A stretch of DNA of 64,000 nucleotides, taken from NCBI GenBank assembly GCA_965248995.1, contig CBDFKY010000004.1:1-64000 (forward strand), given 5' to 3'. A model generated the notes under the pieces. It saw nothing but the letters and a program-made list of their open reading frames with translations. It was not told the DNA's origin and did not search any database. The number at the start of each line of letters is the position of its first letter. Within the stretch, counting starts at the first letter, position 1. This DNA comes from CBDFKY01 sp965248995. Lineage in GTDB: Bacteria; Pseudomonadota; Alphaproteobacteria; Rickettsiales; UBA998. Shown here piece after piece: positions 18,096-26,670 of the stretch. The position numbers and the translations under genes are program-made.

Positions 18096-19754
18096 TTAAA
18101 CTCTGATATTAACACCGGTGGTTACTGAAAGCGCGATATGCACTGATCCGTCCGGTTCCGTAATGCTGTCCCGTTCCGAACTCTCGCTCCTGACGGAGCG
18201 CGGCTCGGAATCGGAACCGTTGCCTGAAAATCCCTGTCCGCCGGAAGAATCGCTTTCATTCTGGGAACCCCGATATCCGAACTGTAAATTGCTGCTGTCC
18301 ATCTTCAATCCGGAATCCTGCAAGATACGTTCCAGATTGCCGCGATCCGCTTGTAATAAATGATAGGTCTCCCGTGATTCCGTCTGAATGTTCACGGTGG
18401 TGTGGTTGCCGGCATCCATGTGCATGCGGATTTCCACCTTGCCGAGTTCCGCCGGTTGCAGGGTGATGGTGATTTTATCCGTCTTGGTCGATTTCGCCTG
18501 TACGATATGCAGGGAAATCTGCTCGGAAGGGGAGGAAGACGCAGGCGATTTCGGTGCAGTAGAAAATTTGACGGGTAACGCGTCACCCGCTTGAAGGTGA
18601 TACGTCGAGGAAGGATGCAGCGCGCCGGGAGATAATGCGTCCGAGAAAGATGAATCTTCGGACGGTTCGTTCGAATGGAACGCCGTTTTAACGAACGTGG
18701 CGAACGTTTCGCGTGCGCCTTGCGATGGCGGAGAAAAAGCATTCCGGCTGTCTGCGGCGGCGATCTGCGAAGAAAATGCCGAGGGTAAAACGGAACCGAA
18801 CGAAGAAGTGGCGGAGTTTTTCAGCGCGGAGGATTTTACCGCTTCCGCGCTTCCTTCCGCGGCTCTCGGCAAAGGGTCCGCCATTTCCGTTTCATCGTCG
18901 GAAGAAGCCCCCGTATTCTGCTGCAGCGTATGAGCTATCGTGCGGATCGGTGCGGTCGGAATGGTGGAGAGCGTCACCGCGGCCACATTCGGCACTGTTG
19001 GAGGAGAAACGTTCGGCTGTGCCTGATCAGCCGCCACATCGGCGGTTAGTTGTGATGACGGAGAGACCGCCACCGCCACGGATAAAGTTGCAGCCGTAGG
19101 GTCGGCGGTTGCCTCGGGAACCTTATCGGTTGTATCCGGCTGGAGCGCTTTTTCGGTTTTCACCAAGGAAATAGTAGAGACTTCAAGAGGCGCACCATCC
19201 GTGCCGGGTTGGGTTTGAACTTCCTTATCCGCTGAAAAAGTGAGGGAAGATGGCAGGTCGTCCGAAAGCAATGCATTTTTTTCATCAGGGACGGCAGGAA
19301 CGGGCGTTACCGTCTGGGCAGTTGGAAGGGCCGTGTCCCGGGCTACGGGAGCGGCAGGCGTCGCAGGCTGCAACGCAGGATCAAACGCCACGGCGGCGAC
19401 GAACGATTTCTGCCACGGCACCTGATCCAGAGGAAAGGAAGTGGGAGGCAGTACCGCGGCGATGACATCCTTTCCGGAATCCTGCGCCAGTTTTTTGAAA
19501 AAGTTCGCTTCCAGCAGATGATCGGCATCCGAGACGTTCGTCGCACCGGCAGCGTCCGGACGTTGCTGCCCGAAACCGCGAGCCGACTGCAGATCGGCGG
19601 ACGCCAGAACGTCCTGAAAACGTGTCGGCGCTTCTTTATTGTCATTCCCTTGTACGGGTGATAAAAGATCATTGCCGGTATCCGCAGCTTTCCGGCCCGC
19701 CGGTTCGGTGCCCGGCAGTCCTATCGTCAGCAATGTTAAAACGGCGCTATCCAT
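18096..19754 (-). CDS. fliK: Flagellar hook-length control protein FliK
   Basis: About 552 residues from ATG 19754. The frame is open to 19901, and ATG 19799 is an alternative start. The long N-terminal and middle region is Ala/Pro/Ser/Thr-rich and unstructured, as expected for a molecular ruler. The C-terminal Flg_hook domain (about residues 395-480 from this start) contains ITLQPAELGKVEIRMHMDAG, which matches the L-P-x-x-L-G-x-V-x-V core that interacts with FlhB. FliK measures the hook and switches export from hook to filament substrates. It lies 18 bases ahead of flgD, in the fliK-flgD-flgE operon. Given the very long FlgE, co-variation in ruler length is not needed, since hook length depends on FliK itself. 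Confidence 0.88.
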   Translation of the reverse strand: MDSAVLTLLTIGLPGTEPAGRKAADTGNDLLSPVQGNDNKEAPTRFQDVLASADLQSARGFGQQRPDAAGATNVSDADHLLEANFFKKLAQDSGKDVIAAVLPPTSFPLDQVPWQKSFVAAVAFDPALQPATPAAPVARDTALPTAQTVTPVPAVPDEKNALLSDDLPSSLTFSADKEVQTQPGTDGAPLEVSTISLVKTEKALQPDTTDKVPEATADPTAATLSVAVAVSPSSQLTADVAADQAQPNVSPPTVPNVAAVTLSTIPTAPIRTIAHTLQQNTGASSDDETEMADPLPRAAEGSAEAVKSSALKNSATSSFGSVLPSAFSSQIAAADSRNAFSPPSQGARETFATFVKTAFHSNEPSEDSSFSDALSPGALHPSSTYHLQAGDALPVKFSTAPKSPASSSPSEQISLHIVQAKSTKTDKITITLQPAELGKVEIRMHMDAGNHTTVNIQTESRETYHLLQADRGNLERILQDSGLKMDSSNLQFGYRGSQNESDSSGGQGFSGNGSDSEPRSVRSESSERDSITEPDGSVHIALSVTTGVNIRV

Positions 19755-19983
19755 CTCGGTACCTAAAAACTCGACTGTAAAAGGCGTAATTCCTTCCATT
19801 CCATTTAAGCAATATGCGTGCCAGAATTTCCTCTCACGCGCAGCGGCATGATTGATAATTATGTTGCTAAGCTTGGAAAATTTACCTAACCTGCGGTTCA
19901 AGGATGAGGGACCTTGTGCCCAAGGCCGGGTCTGCCGGTGTGAACCGGCTCAATAGCACTATACAATTTAAGGAAGTTTACGA

Positions 19984-20190
19984 ATGGCTACAGGTACAGT
20001 TAAATGGTTCAATACAACGAAAGGATATGGATTCATCGCGCCGGACAGCGGCGGGAACGATGTGTTCGTACACATCACCGCGCTTGAAAAAGCGGGCCTT
20101 CGTCAACTGAATGACGGACAGAAAGTGTCCTATGAACTCGAAACAAACAAAGGCAAGCAGTCCGCGGTCAATCTCAAACTGACGGATTAA
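19984..20190 (+). CDS. Cold-shock domain protein, CspA family
   Basis: 68-residue single cold-shock domain, an RNA/ssDNA-binding beta-barrel. RNP1 is KGYGFIAP at about residues 14-21 and RNP2 is DVFVHITAL at 26-34. The start WFNTTKGYGF replaces the common WFN-x-x-KGFGF. ATG 19984 has AAGGAAG upstream. A 229-base divergent spacer separates it from fliK, with a palindrome CCTTGTGCCCAAGG around 19911-19924 that may belong to a 5' leader. A hairpin terminator follows at 20242-20272. Confidence 0.95.
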   Translation: MATGTVKWFNTTKGYGFIAPDSGGNDVFVHITALEKAGLRQLNDGQKVSYELETNKGKQSAVNLKLTD

Positions 20191-20241
20191 CCGACGTGCT
20201 GAACCGGTACTCATGTGCCGGGTGAAAAGAATTGCGACGAC

Positions 20242-20272
20242 GCCCCTGCAAACAGATAATGTATGCGGGGGC
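20242..20272 (+). terminator. Hairpin terminator after the cold-shock gene
   Basis: GCCCCTGCA at 20242-20250 pairs with TGCGGGGGC at 20264-20272 (nine pairs, one T-G wobble) around a 13-base loop. It is followed by TTGTT, a weak T tract. It lies 52 bases after the csp stop and before the peroxidase gene. Confidence 0.6.
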
Positions 20273-20334
20273 TTGTTACGCCGGAACAATAAAAAGAAGC
20301 AACATCAGGTACGGCTGGAAACCGCGATAAGGAC

Positions 20335-20922
20335 ATGAAAAAGATATCAGTGCTGATGGCAGGAGTTGCGATGTTGTTTTCTGTATTTACAAGCGCCTGT
20401 GCAGGCAAAGACGCGGATCCTGCTCCCGATGCCTACGGCTTTTCCTTCCGTGCCTTGATGAAGGAAACACCGCTGCCGCTCTCAGAGTATAGAGGGCAGG
20501 TCATCATGGTGGTGAATACGGCGTCCAAATGTGGATTCACTCCGCAATATGAAGGGCTGGAAGCGTTATATCAGCGATATAAGGATCAGGGATTCGTCAT
20601 CATCGGCGTGCCGAGCAACGATTTCGGGGCACAGGAGCCGGGAAGCGGCGGTGAAATCGCCACCTTCTGCAAAAAGAATTACGGAGTGACTTTTCCGATG
20701 GCGGCAAAAGAAAGCGTTTCAGGCGACCAGGCCCATCCGTTTTACGTCTGGGCGAGACAGGTGCTGGGATTCGGCACGGCGCCGAAATGGAATTTCCATA
20801 AATATCTCATCAATCGTCAGGGTAAACTGGTGGATTATTTCAATTCCACCACGTCACCCAGCGCCGAACGTGTCGCCAAAGCGATAGAGGCGGCGCTGCA
20901 CGAACCTGCAGCCGGTCATTAA
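20335..20922 (+). CDS. Glutathione peroxidase family thiol peroxidase, exported
   Basis: 195 residues. An N-terminal hydrophobic export signal ends at SACAGKD (residue about 22). C22 could be a lipidation site, although -3 is Thr instead of the usual Leu. The peroxidase core has VNTASKCGFTPQYEGLE with a catalytic Cys in place of selenocysteine, then GVPSNDFGAQEPG with the conserved Gln, a possible resolving Cys in ATFCKKNYGV, and the WNFHKYLI block with the conserved Trp/Asn. Bacterial members of this type mostly use thioredoxin. It would reduce peroxides in the envelope. It is monocistronic and ends at the convergent inverted repeat before secD. Confidence 0.92.
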   Translation: MKKISVLMAGVAMLFSVFTSACAGKDADPAPDAYGFSFRALMKETPLPLSEYRGQVIMVVNTASKCGFTPQYEGLEALYQRYKDQGFVIIGVPSNDFGAQEPGSGGEIATFCKKNYGVTFPMAAKESVSGDQAHPFYVWARQVLGFGTAPKWNFHKYLINRQGKLVDYFNSTTSPSAERVAKAIEAALHEPAAGH

Positions 20923-20957
20923 ATAACCCCTCAGAAAGCTGCGGGATATTGTCATCC

Positions 20958-20999
20958 TGAGCGTAGCGAAGAATTTCATGGGATGTTTGGCTACGCTCA
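20958..20999. repeat. Inverted repeat of the TCATCCTGAGCGTAGCGAAG type
   Basis: TGAGCGTAGC at 20958-20967 pairs perfectly with GCTACGCTCA at 20990-20999 around a 22-base loop. The sequence beginning GTCATCCTGAGCGTAGCGAAG resembles a dispersed intergenic repeat seen in many bacterial genomes. It lies between two convergent genes (peroxidase and secD), so it could also act as a two-way terminator, although there is no T tract. Confidence 0.65.
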
Positions 21000-21044
21000 A
21001 TATGAAAGAGACGTCCAAGCGGCGGGGAATTTAACTGTAAGGGA

Positions 21045-22640
21045 TTAAATAGGCAATTGCTTGCGTTTTCCGCTGGCCAGCCAGACGATGATCAGCAGCC
21101 GGGTAACGGAAATGGCCGTAAACATCGAACTCAATATACCGAAAGAGAGCGTGACCGCGAACCCTTTGACCGTGCCGGAGCCGAAGTAAAACAACACGGC
21201 GGCGGCGATCAGGGTCGTGAGGTTGGAGTCGAAAATGGTGCCGATGGCGCCGGAAAACCCGTTCTCAATGGATGCGAGCATGGATTTTCCCTTCGCTTCC
21301 TCTTCCCGCATACGCTCGAAAATCAACACGTTGGCATCCACGGCGATGGCGAGCGTCAACACCATTCCCGCGATTCCCGGCATGGTGAGCGTCGCTTGCA
21401 CTAAGGACAGCAGCCCGATCAGCAGCACGACATTCACGCCGAGCGCGATGACGGAAAAAATTCCGAACAGGCCGTAACCGACGATCATGAATACCGCGAC
21501 CAGGCTCACGGCGACGGAAGCCGCCAGTTTGCCGGCCTTGATGGAATCGTTCCCCAGACTCGGCCCGATGGTGCGTTCTTCAAGCACCGTCACGTCCGCA
21601 GGTAAGGCGCCCGCCCGTAGCAGCAACGCGAGATTGGTGGCGGATTCTACCGTGAAATTTCCTTCGATGATTCCGCTACCCCCTAAAATGGCGGAACGGA
21701 TGACCGGCGCGGTAATCACCTTGCCGTCCAGCACGATGGCGAATTGCTGGCCGATATGTTTTTTGGTTATCTCACCGAATGTCTGCGCTCCCAGACTGTC
21801 GAACCGGAACGCTACCACCGGCTGTCCGCCTTCCCCGAACGAGGCGCTGGCATCTACGAGCGATTCCCCGCTGAGGGCGGGTTCGGCGATCAATGCGTAA
21901 GGGCGCGAAGGAACCGGTTTACCGTCCGTATCGTTCCGCTCTTCGGAAGGCAGGATGATGGTGCCGAGCGGTGCGTCTTTTTTCCATAACTGCGCGTCGC
22001 TTACCTGCGGGTTGACCAGGTGAAAGGTCATCTTCGCCGTCGTGCCCAACAGCTCTTTCAGGTGTTTGGGATCCTGCAGGCCCGGCACCTGCAGCAAAAT
22101 GCGGTCTTCCCCCTGTTGCTGGACGTTGAGTTCCTTCGTACCCGTCTCATCCAGCCGCCGGCTGATGATCTGGATGGTCTGGGCGACGAGCTGGCGTGAC
22201 TTTTCCGCAAAAGCGGTTTCCGAATAGCCGAGCTGGTAGCGATTATCGCCCTTGTCTTCGATATTTACACCTGCCGCCGCCTGCTTGAGCAACGTCAGCA
22301 GGTTGACGTCCGACGGAACGGTTTCCGGCCTTACCGTGAGCGCGACATGACCACTTTCCGCTACCAGTTCGGTATAGCCGATCTTATGGGTCCGCAGAAC
22401 CGAACGCACCCCGCTGCGCAGCCCTTCCAGCTGTCCGCCGAAATAGCTTTTGGTATCGACTTTAAGCAGCAGGTAGGACCCGCCCTGAAGATCCAGCCCG
22501 AGATTGACGCGACGTTCCGGAAGGAAGCCGGGCAGCGTCTTCATCCGGGTATCGCTCAGGACGTTGGGAAGGGCGAGCAGGGCGAAAAATCCGCAGATAA
22601 GCAGGATCGAGACACATTTCCACCATGAAAAACGTAACAT
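21045..22640 (-). CDS. secD: Protein translocase subunit SecD
   Basis: 531-residue inner-membrane RND-type protein that, with SecF, uses the proton gradient to complete Sec export. Visible features are a first membrane segment (residues 9-28), the D1 motif GLDLQGGSYLLL at about 47-58, the large periplasmic P1 domain, then five C-terminal membrane helices with GIAGMVLTLAIAVDANVLIFERMREE (D5) at about 425-450. It is a stand-alone SecD of near-normal length. secF is not next to it, since the gene downstream is the convergent peroxidase. yajC is not adjacent either. It is divergent from zapE. Confidence 0.97.
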   Translation of the reverse strand: MLRFSWWKCVSILLICGFFALLALPNVLSDTRMKTLPGFLPERRVNLGLDLQGGSYLLLKVDTKSYFGGQLEGLRSGVRSVLRTHKIGYTELVAESGHVALTVRPETVPSDVNLLTLLKQAAAGVNIEDKGDNRYQLGYSETAFAEKSRQLVAQTIQIISRRLDETGTKELNVQQQGEDRILLQVPGLQDPKHLKELLGTTAKMTFHLVNPQVSDAQLWKKDAPLGTIILPSEERNDTDGKPVPSRPYALIAEPALSGESLVDASASFGEGGQPVVAFRFDSLGAQTFGEITKKHIGQQFAIVLDGKVITAPVIRSAILGGSGIIEGNFTVESATNLALLLRAGALPADVTVLEERTIGPSLGNDSIKAGKLAASVAVSLVAVFMIVGYGLFGIFSVIALGVNVVLLIGLLSLVQATLTMPGIAGMVLTLAIAVDANVLIFERMREEEAKGKSMLASIENGFSGAIGTIFDSNLTTLIAAAVLFYFGSGTVKGFAVTLSFGILSSMFTAISVTRLLIIVWLASGKRKQLPI

Positions 22641-22755
22641 TTTTTCCCTTAAGCCCTGAATCGATTTATTTCTTATCCAGACTTATGCATAACGATACGG
22701 AAAACGTCCAGTTTTTTGTTGCATCCCCTTGTGCTCTCAGGCAGGCAGGAGCGTC

Positions 22756-23862
22756 ATGACCCATTCGCCTACGTCGCGCTACCATATGCTGGTGGAAACC
22801 TGCCAAATCACGCCTGACGAGGCGCAGGAAAACGTTCTCGCTGCACTGCAGCGGCTGTATGAATCGCTGGTGAATCCGGCGCTGATGGAAGGCTATGACA
22901 GGAGTCTGTGGAAACGATTGCGCCGCACCATCGGGGATGCGCCGCCACTCATTTTCAAAGGACTGTATTTGTGGGGAAGCGTCGGCTGCGGCAAGTCCAT
23001 GCTGATGGACCTGTTTTATCATTCCCTGCCTATAACCACCAAGAAACGGGTGCATTTCCATGCGTTCATGCAGGAAGTCCATGCGCATTTCCATACGTAC
23101 CGTCACCATAAAAATCCCGATCCTCTCAAGATGTTCGCCGATGAGCTGGCGGAGAATTGCACCGTCCTCTGTTTTGATGAACTGCAGGTACACGACATCA
23201 CCGACGCCATGATTCTCTCCCGGCTGTTCGAGTATCTGTTCGACCACCGGCTGGTGATGGTCGCCACGTCCAACCGGCCGCCGGAGGATCTGTACCTGAA
23301 CGGCCTGCAGCGAGAACGGTTCCTGCCGTTCATCGCGCTGATACGCCAGCAGTTGCAGGTCATGGAACTGAAGGGGAAGCGTGACTACCGGCAGGGGCGG
23401 CTGGCCGCATTACAGCAGCGCTATTTTACGACGAATCAGGCACATGCGTTGAGCGACATGAAGGCATTATTTGCCGAGGCGACGATGCATCAATTGCCCC
23501 ATCCGGCAAGATTGACCGTGCAGGGCAGGGAAGTGGTGCTGGAAAAGGCATATGGCGAAGTGGCGTGGACCTCGTTCGCGGCGTTGTGCGAGCACCCTCT
23601 GGCGGCGGCGGATTACCTGGCGCTTACCCTGCAGTTCCGTTTCCTGTTTCTGGAAGGGGTGCCGGTGTTGACGCCGGATCAGCGGAATGAAGCCAAGCGG
23701 TTCGTCACGCTGATCGACGTGCTCTATGAAGCGAAAACCTGCCTGTGCATGAGCGCCGCCGCCGAGCCGGAGCGTCTCTATCAGGCAGGGGAAGGCGCAT
23801 TTGAATTCGAACGTACGGCGTCTCGCCTGCAGGAAATGATGGCGGAGGATTATGGGCATTAA
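22756..23862 (+). CDS. zapE: Cell division ATPase ZapE (AFG1 family)
   Basis: 368 residues from ATG 22756, which has AGGAG upstream. AFG1/ZapE AAA+ ATPase with Walker A GSVGCGKSMLMD at about 76-87, Walker B CFDELQVHDITDAMI at about 137-151 and sensor ATSNRPPEDLY. ZapE is a Z-ring-associated ATPase in Proteobacteria, related to mitochondrial AFG1. FHAFMQEVHAHFH is the usual family signature. It overlaps the following CPBP gene by 11 bases, so the two are probably coupled. Confidence 0.93.
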   Translation: MTHSPTSRYHMLVETCQITPDEAQENVLAALQRLYESLVNPALMEGYDRSLWKRLRRTIGDAPPLIFKGLYLWGSVGCGKSMLMDLFYHSLPITTKKRVHFHAFMQEVHAHFHTYRHHKNPDPLKMFADELAENCTVLCFDELQVHDITDAMILSRLFEYLFDHRLVMVATSNRPPEDLYLNGLQRERFLPFIALIRQQLQVMELKGKRDYRQGRLAALQQRYFTTNQAHALSDMKALFAEATMHQLPHPARLTVQGREVVLEKAYGEVAWTSFAALCEHPLAAADYLALTLQFRFLFLEGVPVLTPDQRNEAKRFVTLIDVLYEAKTCLCMSAAAEPERLYQAGEGAFEFERTASRLQEMMAEDYGH

Positions 23863-24517
23863 CATACGGTTTTTCACTTCCCGGCTTTATGTGCTGGCGG
23901 AGCTGTGCGTCATCACACTAATAATGCCGCTGGCGCTGCTGACCATCCTCCCTTTGAGGATCATCATTCCGTTGCTCTGGCTAACCGTGCTGTATGCCTA
24001 CCAGCTGCAGCGGCGGCTGGACCCGACGCTGTCCCGGCGGAACTGGCGGTGGAGGGCGGAGTATGGGCGCTATCTTCTGCCGATGGGAATACGGTTCCTT
24101 GTCTCGACGGTGCTTGTAGTGATATTGACTTTTACGGTTTTCCCTGAAAAATTCGGCAGTCTGGTGCGTGAACGTCCCCTGCTTTGGGCGCTGGTTATGG
24201 TGCTGTATCCACTGCTTTCCGTCGTACCGCAGGAATATCTGTTCCGCCGTTTCTTCTTTTGGCGGTATGCCGTGTTTTTTCCGGCCGGTCTCGGCATGGT
24301 CCTCGCCAGCGGCCTGTCGTTTGGCTTCGTCCATATCATTTTTGAAAACTGGGTGGCGCCGGTTTTAAGCGCCGTCGGGGGAATTATTTTCGCGAAGACC
24401 TACCAGCGCACCGGTTCCCTGCGGCTGGCGATCCTGGAACATGCGGCGTATGGCTGCATGGTGTTTACCGTGGGGCTGGGACAATTTTTCTACCACGGGG
24501 CCGCCCTGCACCATTAG
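23852..24517 (+). CDS. CPBP-type intramembrane protease homologue
   Basis: 221-residue membrane protein with about six hydrophobic segments. The CPBP (CAAX/Abi) core is visible: VVPQEYLFRRFF (motif 1, here Gln-Glu in place of Glu-Glu) at about 127-138, SFGFVHIIFE (F-x-x-x-H) at about 151-160, and LEHAAYG (His) near 197. The family cleaves or binds membrane-embedded substrates; the role of this member is unknown. The first of the usual paired glutamates is replaced by Gln, so catalysis may be altered. It is coupled to zapE by overlap, and its TAG stop overlaps the stop of the convergent Mla lipoprotein gene. Confidence 0.8.
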   Translation: MGINIRFFTSRLYVLAELCVITLIMPLALLTILPLRIIIPLLWLTVLYAYQLQRRLDPTLSRRNWRWRAEYGRYLLPMGIRFLVSTVLVVILTFTVFPEKFGSLVRERPLLWALVMVLYPLLSVVPQEYLFRRFFFWRYAVFFPAGLGMVLASGLSFGFVHIIFENWVAPVLSAVGGIIFAKTYQRTGSLRLAILEHAAYGCMVFTVGLGQFFYHGAALHH

Positions 24518-25119
24518 GTGCTTTTGCGCATTTTTTCGATCAGTTCACGGGCTACGGATTGCAGCGCTTCATTAAATCCTTCTTTGACAGCGGTGGTGTC
24601 GTTCCGGCGTGTAATGATGGTGCGATCCAGTGTAAAGCTACTGATGATCCGCCCGCCGGTGCGCTCCAGTTCGCATGTAATGCTTACCTCGACAGCGGGG
24701 GGCTGGGTGGGTTGGGTATAGACCGCCGTAAAGCGGTTGATACGGGTGCGCAGCGTGTAACGGTTGGCGGCACCACCGTCTTCCGTTTCGACGTAGGTGA
24801 AATGCCCTTGGTTCTTCAGCGATTCCAGCAGTGCCGACTGTACCGCTACCGGCAGGAAATCGCTCCAGCGGGTACCGGCGAAGTAATCCTGCCGACCGTC
24901 CGTGCGAATGACCGACACGCGCGCGGTATCCAGCTCCGGCGCGGCAGTCGGGAACGCCACCAGCATTACGCCATGTTTTCTGCCGTAGCTCGGAGATTCT
25001 TGTAATCCGGAAAGGGTCAGGATATTCCGGTTGCCCACGTCCCTCGGTTTGGTGAGGGAACAGGCGGAGATGCCCGATACCGTGAAAATCGTCAGAGCAA
25101 TCAGTGAAAAATACTTCAT
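24514..25119 (-). CDS. ABC-type transport auxiliary lipoprotein (PqiC/LptE-like) of the Mla operon
   Basis: 201-residue lipoprotein. The signal peptide ends with a lipobox-like ISAC at about residues 17-20. The rest has the fold of the membrane-integrity transport component family (PqiC/YmbA, DUF330-like): repeated beta-alpha pattern, SVIRTDGRQDYFAGTRWSDFLPVAVQSALLESL and a C-terminal helix. Such lipoproteins accompany MCE-domain operons and are thought to link the inner-membrane lipid transporter with the outer membrane. Its start overlaps the mlaD stop by four bases, making it the last gene of mlaE-mlaF-mlaD. Confidence 0.85.
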   Translation of the reverse strand: MKYFSLIALTIFTVSGISACSLTKPRDVGNRNILTLSGLQESPSYGRKHGVMLVAFPTAAPELDTARVSVIRTDGRQDYFAGTRWSDFLPVAVQSALLESLKNQGHFTYVETEDGGAANRYTLRTRINRFTAVYTQPTQPPAVEVSITCELERTGGRIISSFTLDRTIITRRNDTTAVKEGFNEALQSVARELIEKMRKST

Positions 25120-25901
25120 GGCAGTTTAACTCCTCCTTGATCGGTCCCGTGCAGCAGCAGGGAAGGATCATCCCGCAGCGTGCGGGTCAGCATCTTGATC
25201 TCGCGCACCGTGGTTTTGCTCTCCGCCACTGCGCCCCTGCTGTCATTCATCAGGCCACGCAGTTCCTGCAAAGTCGCCTGCATCGACTGCAGCGTCGCCT
25301 GCAGGGACTTGGCATTCGGCCCACCCATCATCTTGCTGATGGAAGTGGCGGAGTCGTTGATGGCCTGCAAGGTGCCGTGCACCGCCGCGATATTGTCGTC
25401 GTTCAGCATCGCCTGCGCCCGTTTGGAGAGTTGCGTCACCTGGTCGATCAGTGCGGGAATCGTCGTGAAAGCTTTCTCCAGCGTGGAGGGTTTGGAGGCG
25501 ATGACCAGATAACCCCGATCATCCCGCTTTACCAGCGGCTTCATGTCGGTGCCGCCGTTTTCCAGCGCGATCAGCGAGGTTCCGGTGATGCCCTGCAGTT
25601 GCAGCACCGCCACCGTATCGGAGCGGATGGGGGCCGTATCGACGATTTCGGCCATGACGCGGATCAGGTTATTATCGGTCGGCACGAAGGAGATGTCCTT
25701 GACCATCCCTACTTGAATCCCCTTCAGCCGCACCGGCGCGCCGGGTGTCAATCCGTCCACCGAGCCGCTGATGTAAATGGCATAGGTGGTTTTCAACTCC
25801 TCATGCCGGTGGCCCGCGAACCAGCCGATCACCACGGTCGCAGCGATCAGCGCCAGGGTGACGAACACGCCGACGCGGAAATAATAACTATCCTGTTCCA
25901 T
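25116..25901 (-). CDS. mlaD: MCE-domain lipid transport protein MlaD-like
   Basis: 261 residues: a single N-terminal membrane anchor (residues 9-28), then an MCE domain (about 38-115, SGSVDGLTPGAPVRLKGIQVGMVKDI) that forms the hexameric ring binding phospholipid in the periplasm. After it, a helical tail contains repeated heptads (LQATLQSMQATLQELRGL). The gene overlaps mlaF by 14 bases and the lipoprotein by four. It acts with MlaE and MlaF in the trafficking of phospholipids between the membranes. Confidence 0.93.
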   Translation of the reverse strand: MEQDSYYFRVGVFVTLALIAATVVIGWFAGHRHEELKTTYAIYISGSVDGLTPGAPVRLKGIQVGMVKDISFVPTDNNLIRVMAEIVDTAPIRSDTVAVLQLQGITGTSLIALENGGTDMKPLVKRDDRGYLVIASKPSTLEKAFTTIPALIDQVTQLSKRAQAMLNDDNIAAVHGTLQAINDSATSISKMMGGPNAKSLQATLQSMQATLQELRGLMNDSRGAVAESKTTVREIKMLTRTLRDDPSLLLHGTDQGGVKLP

Positions 25902-26670
25902 CTTCTCTTCCTTCTCCTAACAAAGCGCTGGCGCGGGGGCCGTGAAAATATGAGCGGATCCACGGGTGGTCGCTCTTCAGATGTTCCTCCAGCGTGGCGG
26001 TGTAGATTTTCTTGTCCACCAGCACCGCGATGCGATGGCACAGGCCGAATAAACTGTCAAGATCATGCGTGATCATCATCACCGCCAGCCCCAGATCTCC
26101 CGTCAGTTCCCCGATCAGCCGGTCGAATTCGTTGGCGGAGATGGGGTCGAGTCCGGCGGTCGGTTCATCGAGAAACAGGATACGCGGATCGAGCGCCAGT
26201 GCCCGCGCCAGACCGGCCCGCTTGATCATGCCGCCGGAAAGCTCGGAAGGGTATTTATGGCGCGCCGTGGAGGGCAGCCCGACCAGTTCGATCTTTACCT
26301 GTGCCAGGGAATCGGCTTCGGCGGCGCTCACTTTGGTGAATTCGCGAATCGGCAGCGCTACGTTTTCCATGACGGTCAGCGACGAAAACAACGCGCCACT
26401 TTGGAACAATACTCCCCACAAGCGCTGAATCTCCAGCATTTCCCGGATGGACATTTTGGTGATGTCCTTGCCTTTGATCGAAATGCTGCCGCTTTTGGGT
26501 TTCTGCAGCCCGATGATGGATTCCAGCAGCACCGATTTTCCCGATCCGGAGCCTCCCACCACGCCGAGGATTTCACCGCTATAGACATCGAAATCCAGAT
26601 GGTCGTGCACCAGCTGTTTCCCGAAGCGGTTCACCAGATCATGCACTTCGATGATAGGCCCGTTTTCCAT
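25888..26670 (-). CDS. mlaF: Phospholipid ABC transporter ATPase MlaF-like
   Basis: 260 residues from ATG 26670, which shares its A with the mlaE stop (TGATG). ABC ATPase with Walker A GGSGSGKSVLLE at about 37-48, Q-loop LFQSGALFSSLTV, signature LSGGMIKRAGLARAL (S-G-G-M-x-K-R is characteristic of MlaF/Mkl), Walker B ILFLDEPTAGLDPI and the H-loop ITHDLDS. It powers the MlaE permease. An upstream in-frame extension to 26904 lies inside mlaE and is not coding. Confidence 0.95.
   Translation of the reverse strand: MENGPIIEVHDLVNRFGKQLVHDHLDFDVYSGEILGVVGGSGSGKSVLLESIIGLQKPKSGSISIKGKDITKMSIREMLEIQRLWGVLFQSGALFSSLTVMENVALPIREFTKVSAAEADSLAQVKIELVGLPSTARHKYPSELSGGMIKRAGLARALALDPRILFLDEPTAGLDPISANEFDRLIGELTGDLGLAVMMITHDLDSLFGLCHRIAVLVDKKIYTATLEEHLKSDHPWIRSYFHGPRASALLGEGREDGTG

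Noticed and set aside
20335..20922. Selenoprotein possibility for the glutathione peroxidase
   Set aside because: The catalytic position is an ordinary Cys codon and no in-frame TGA is present.
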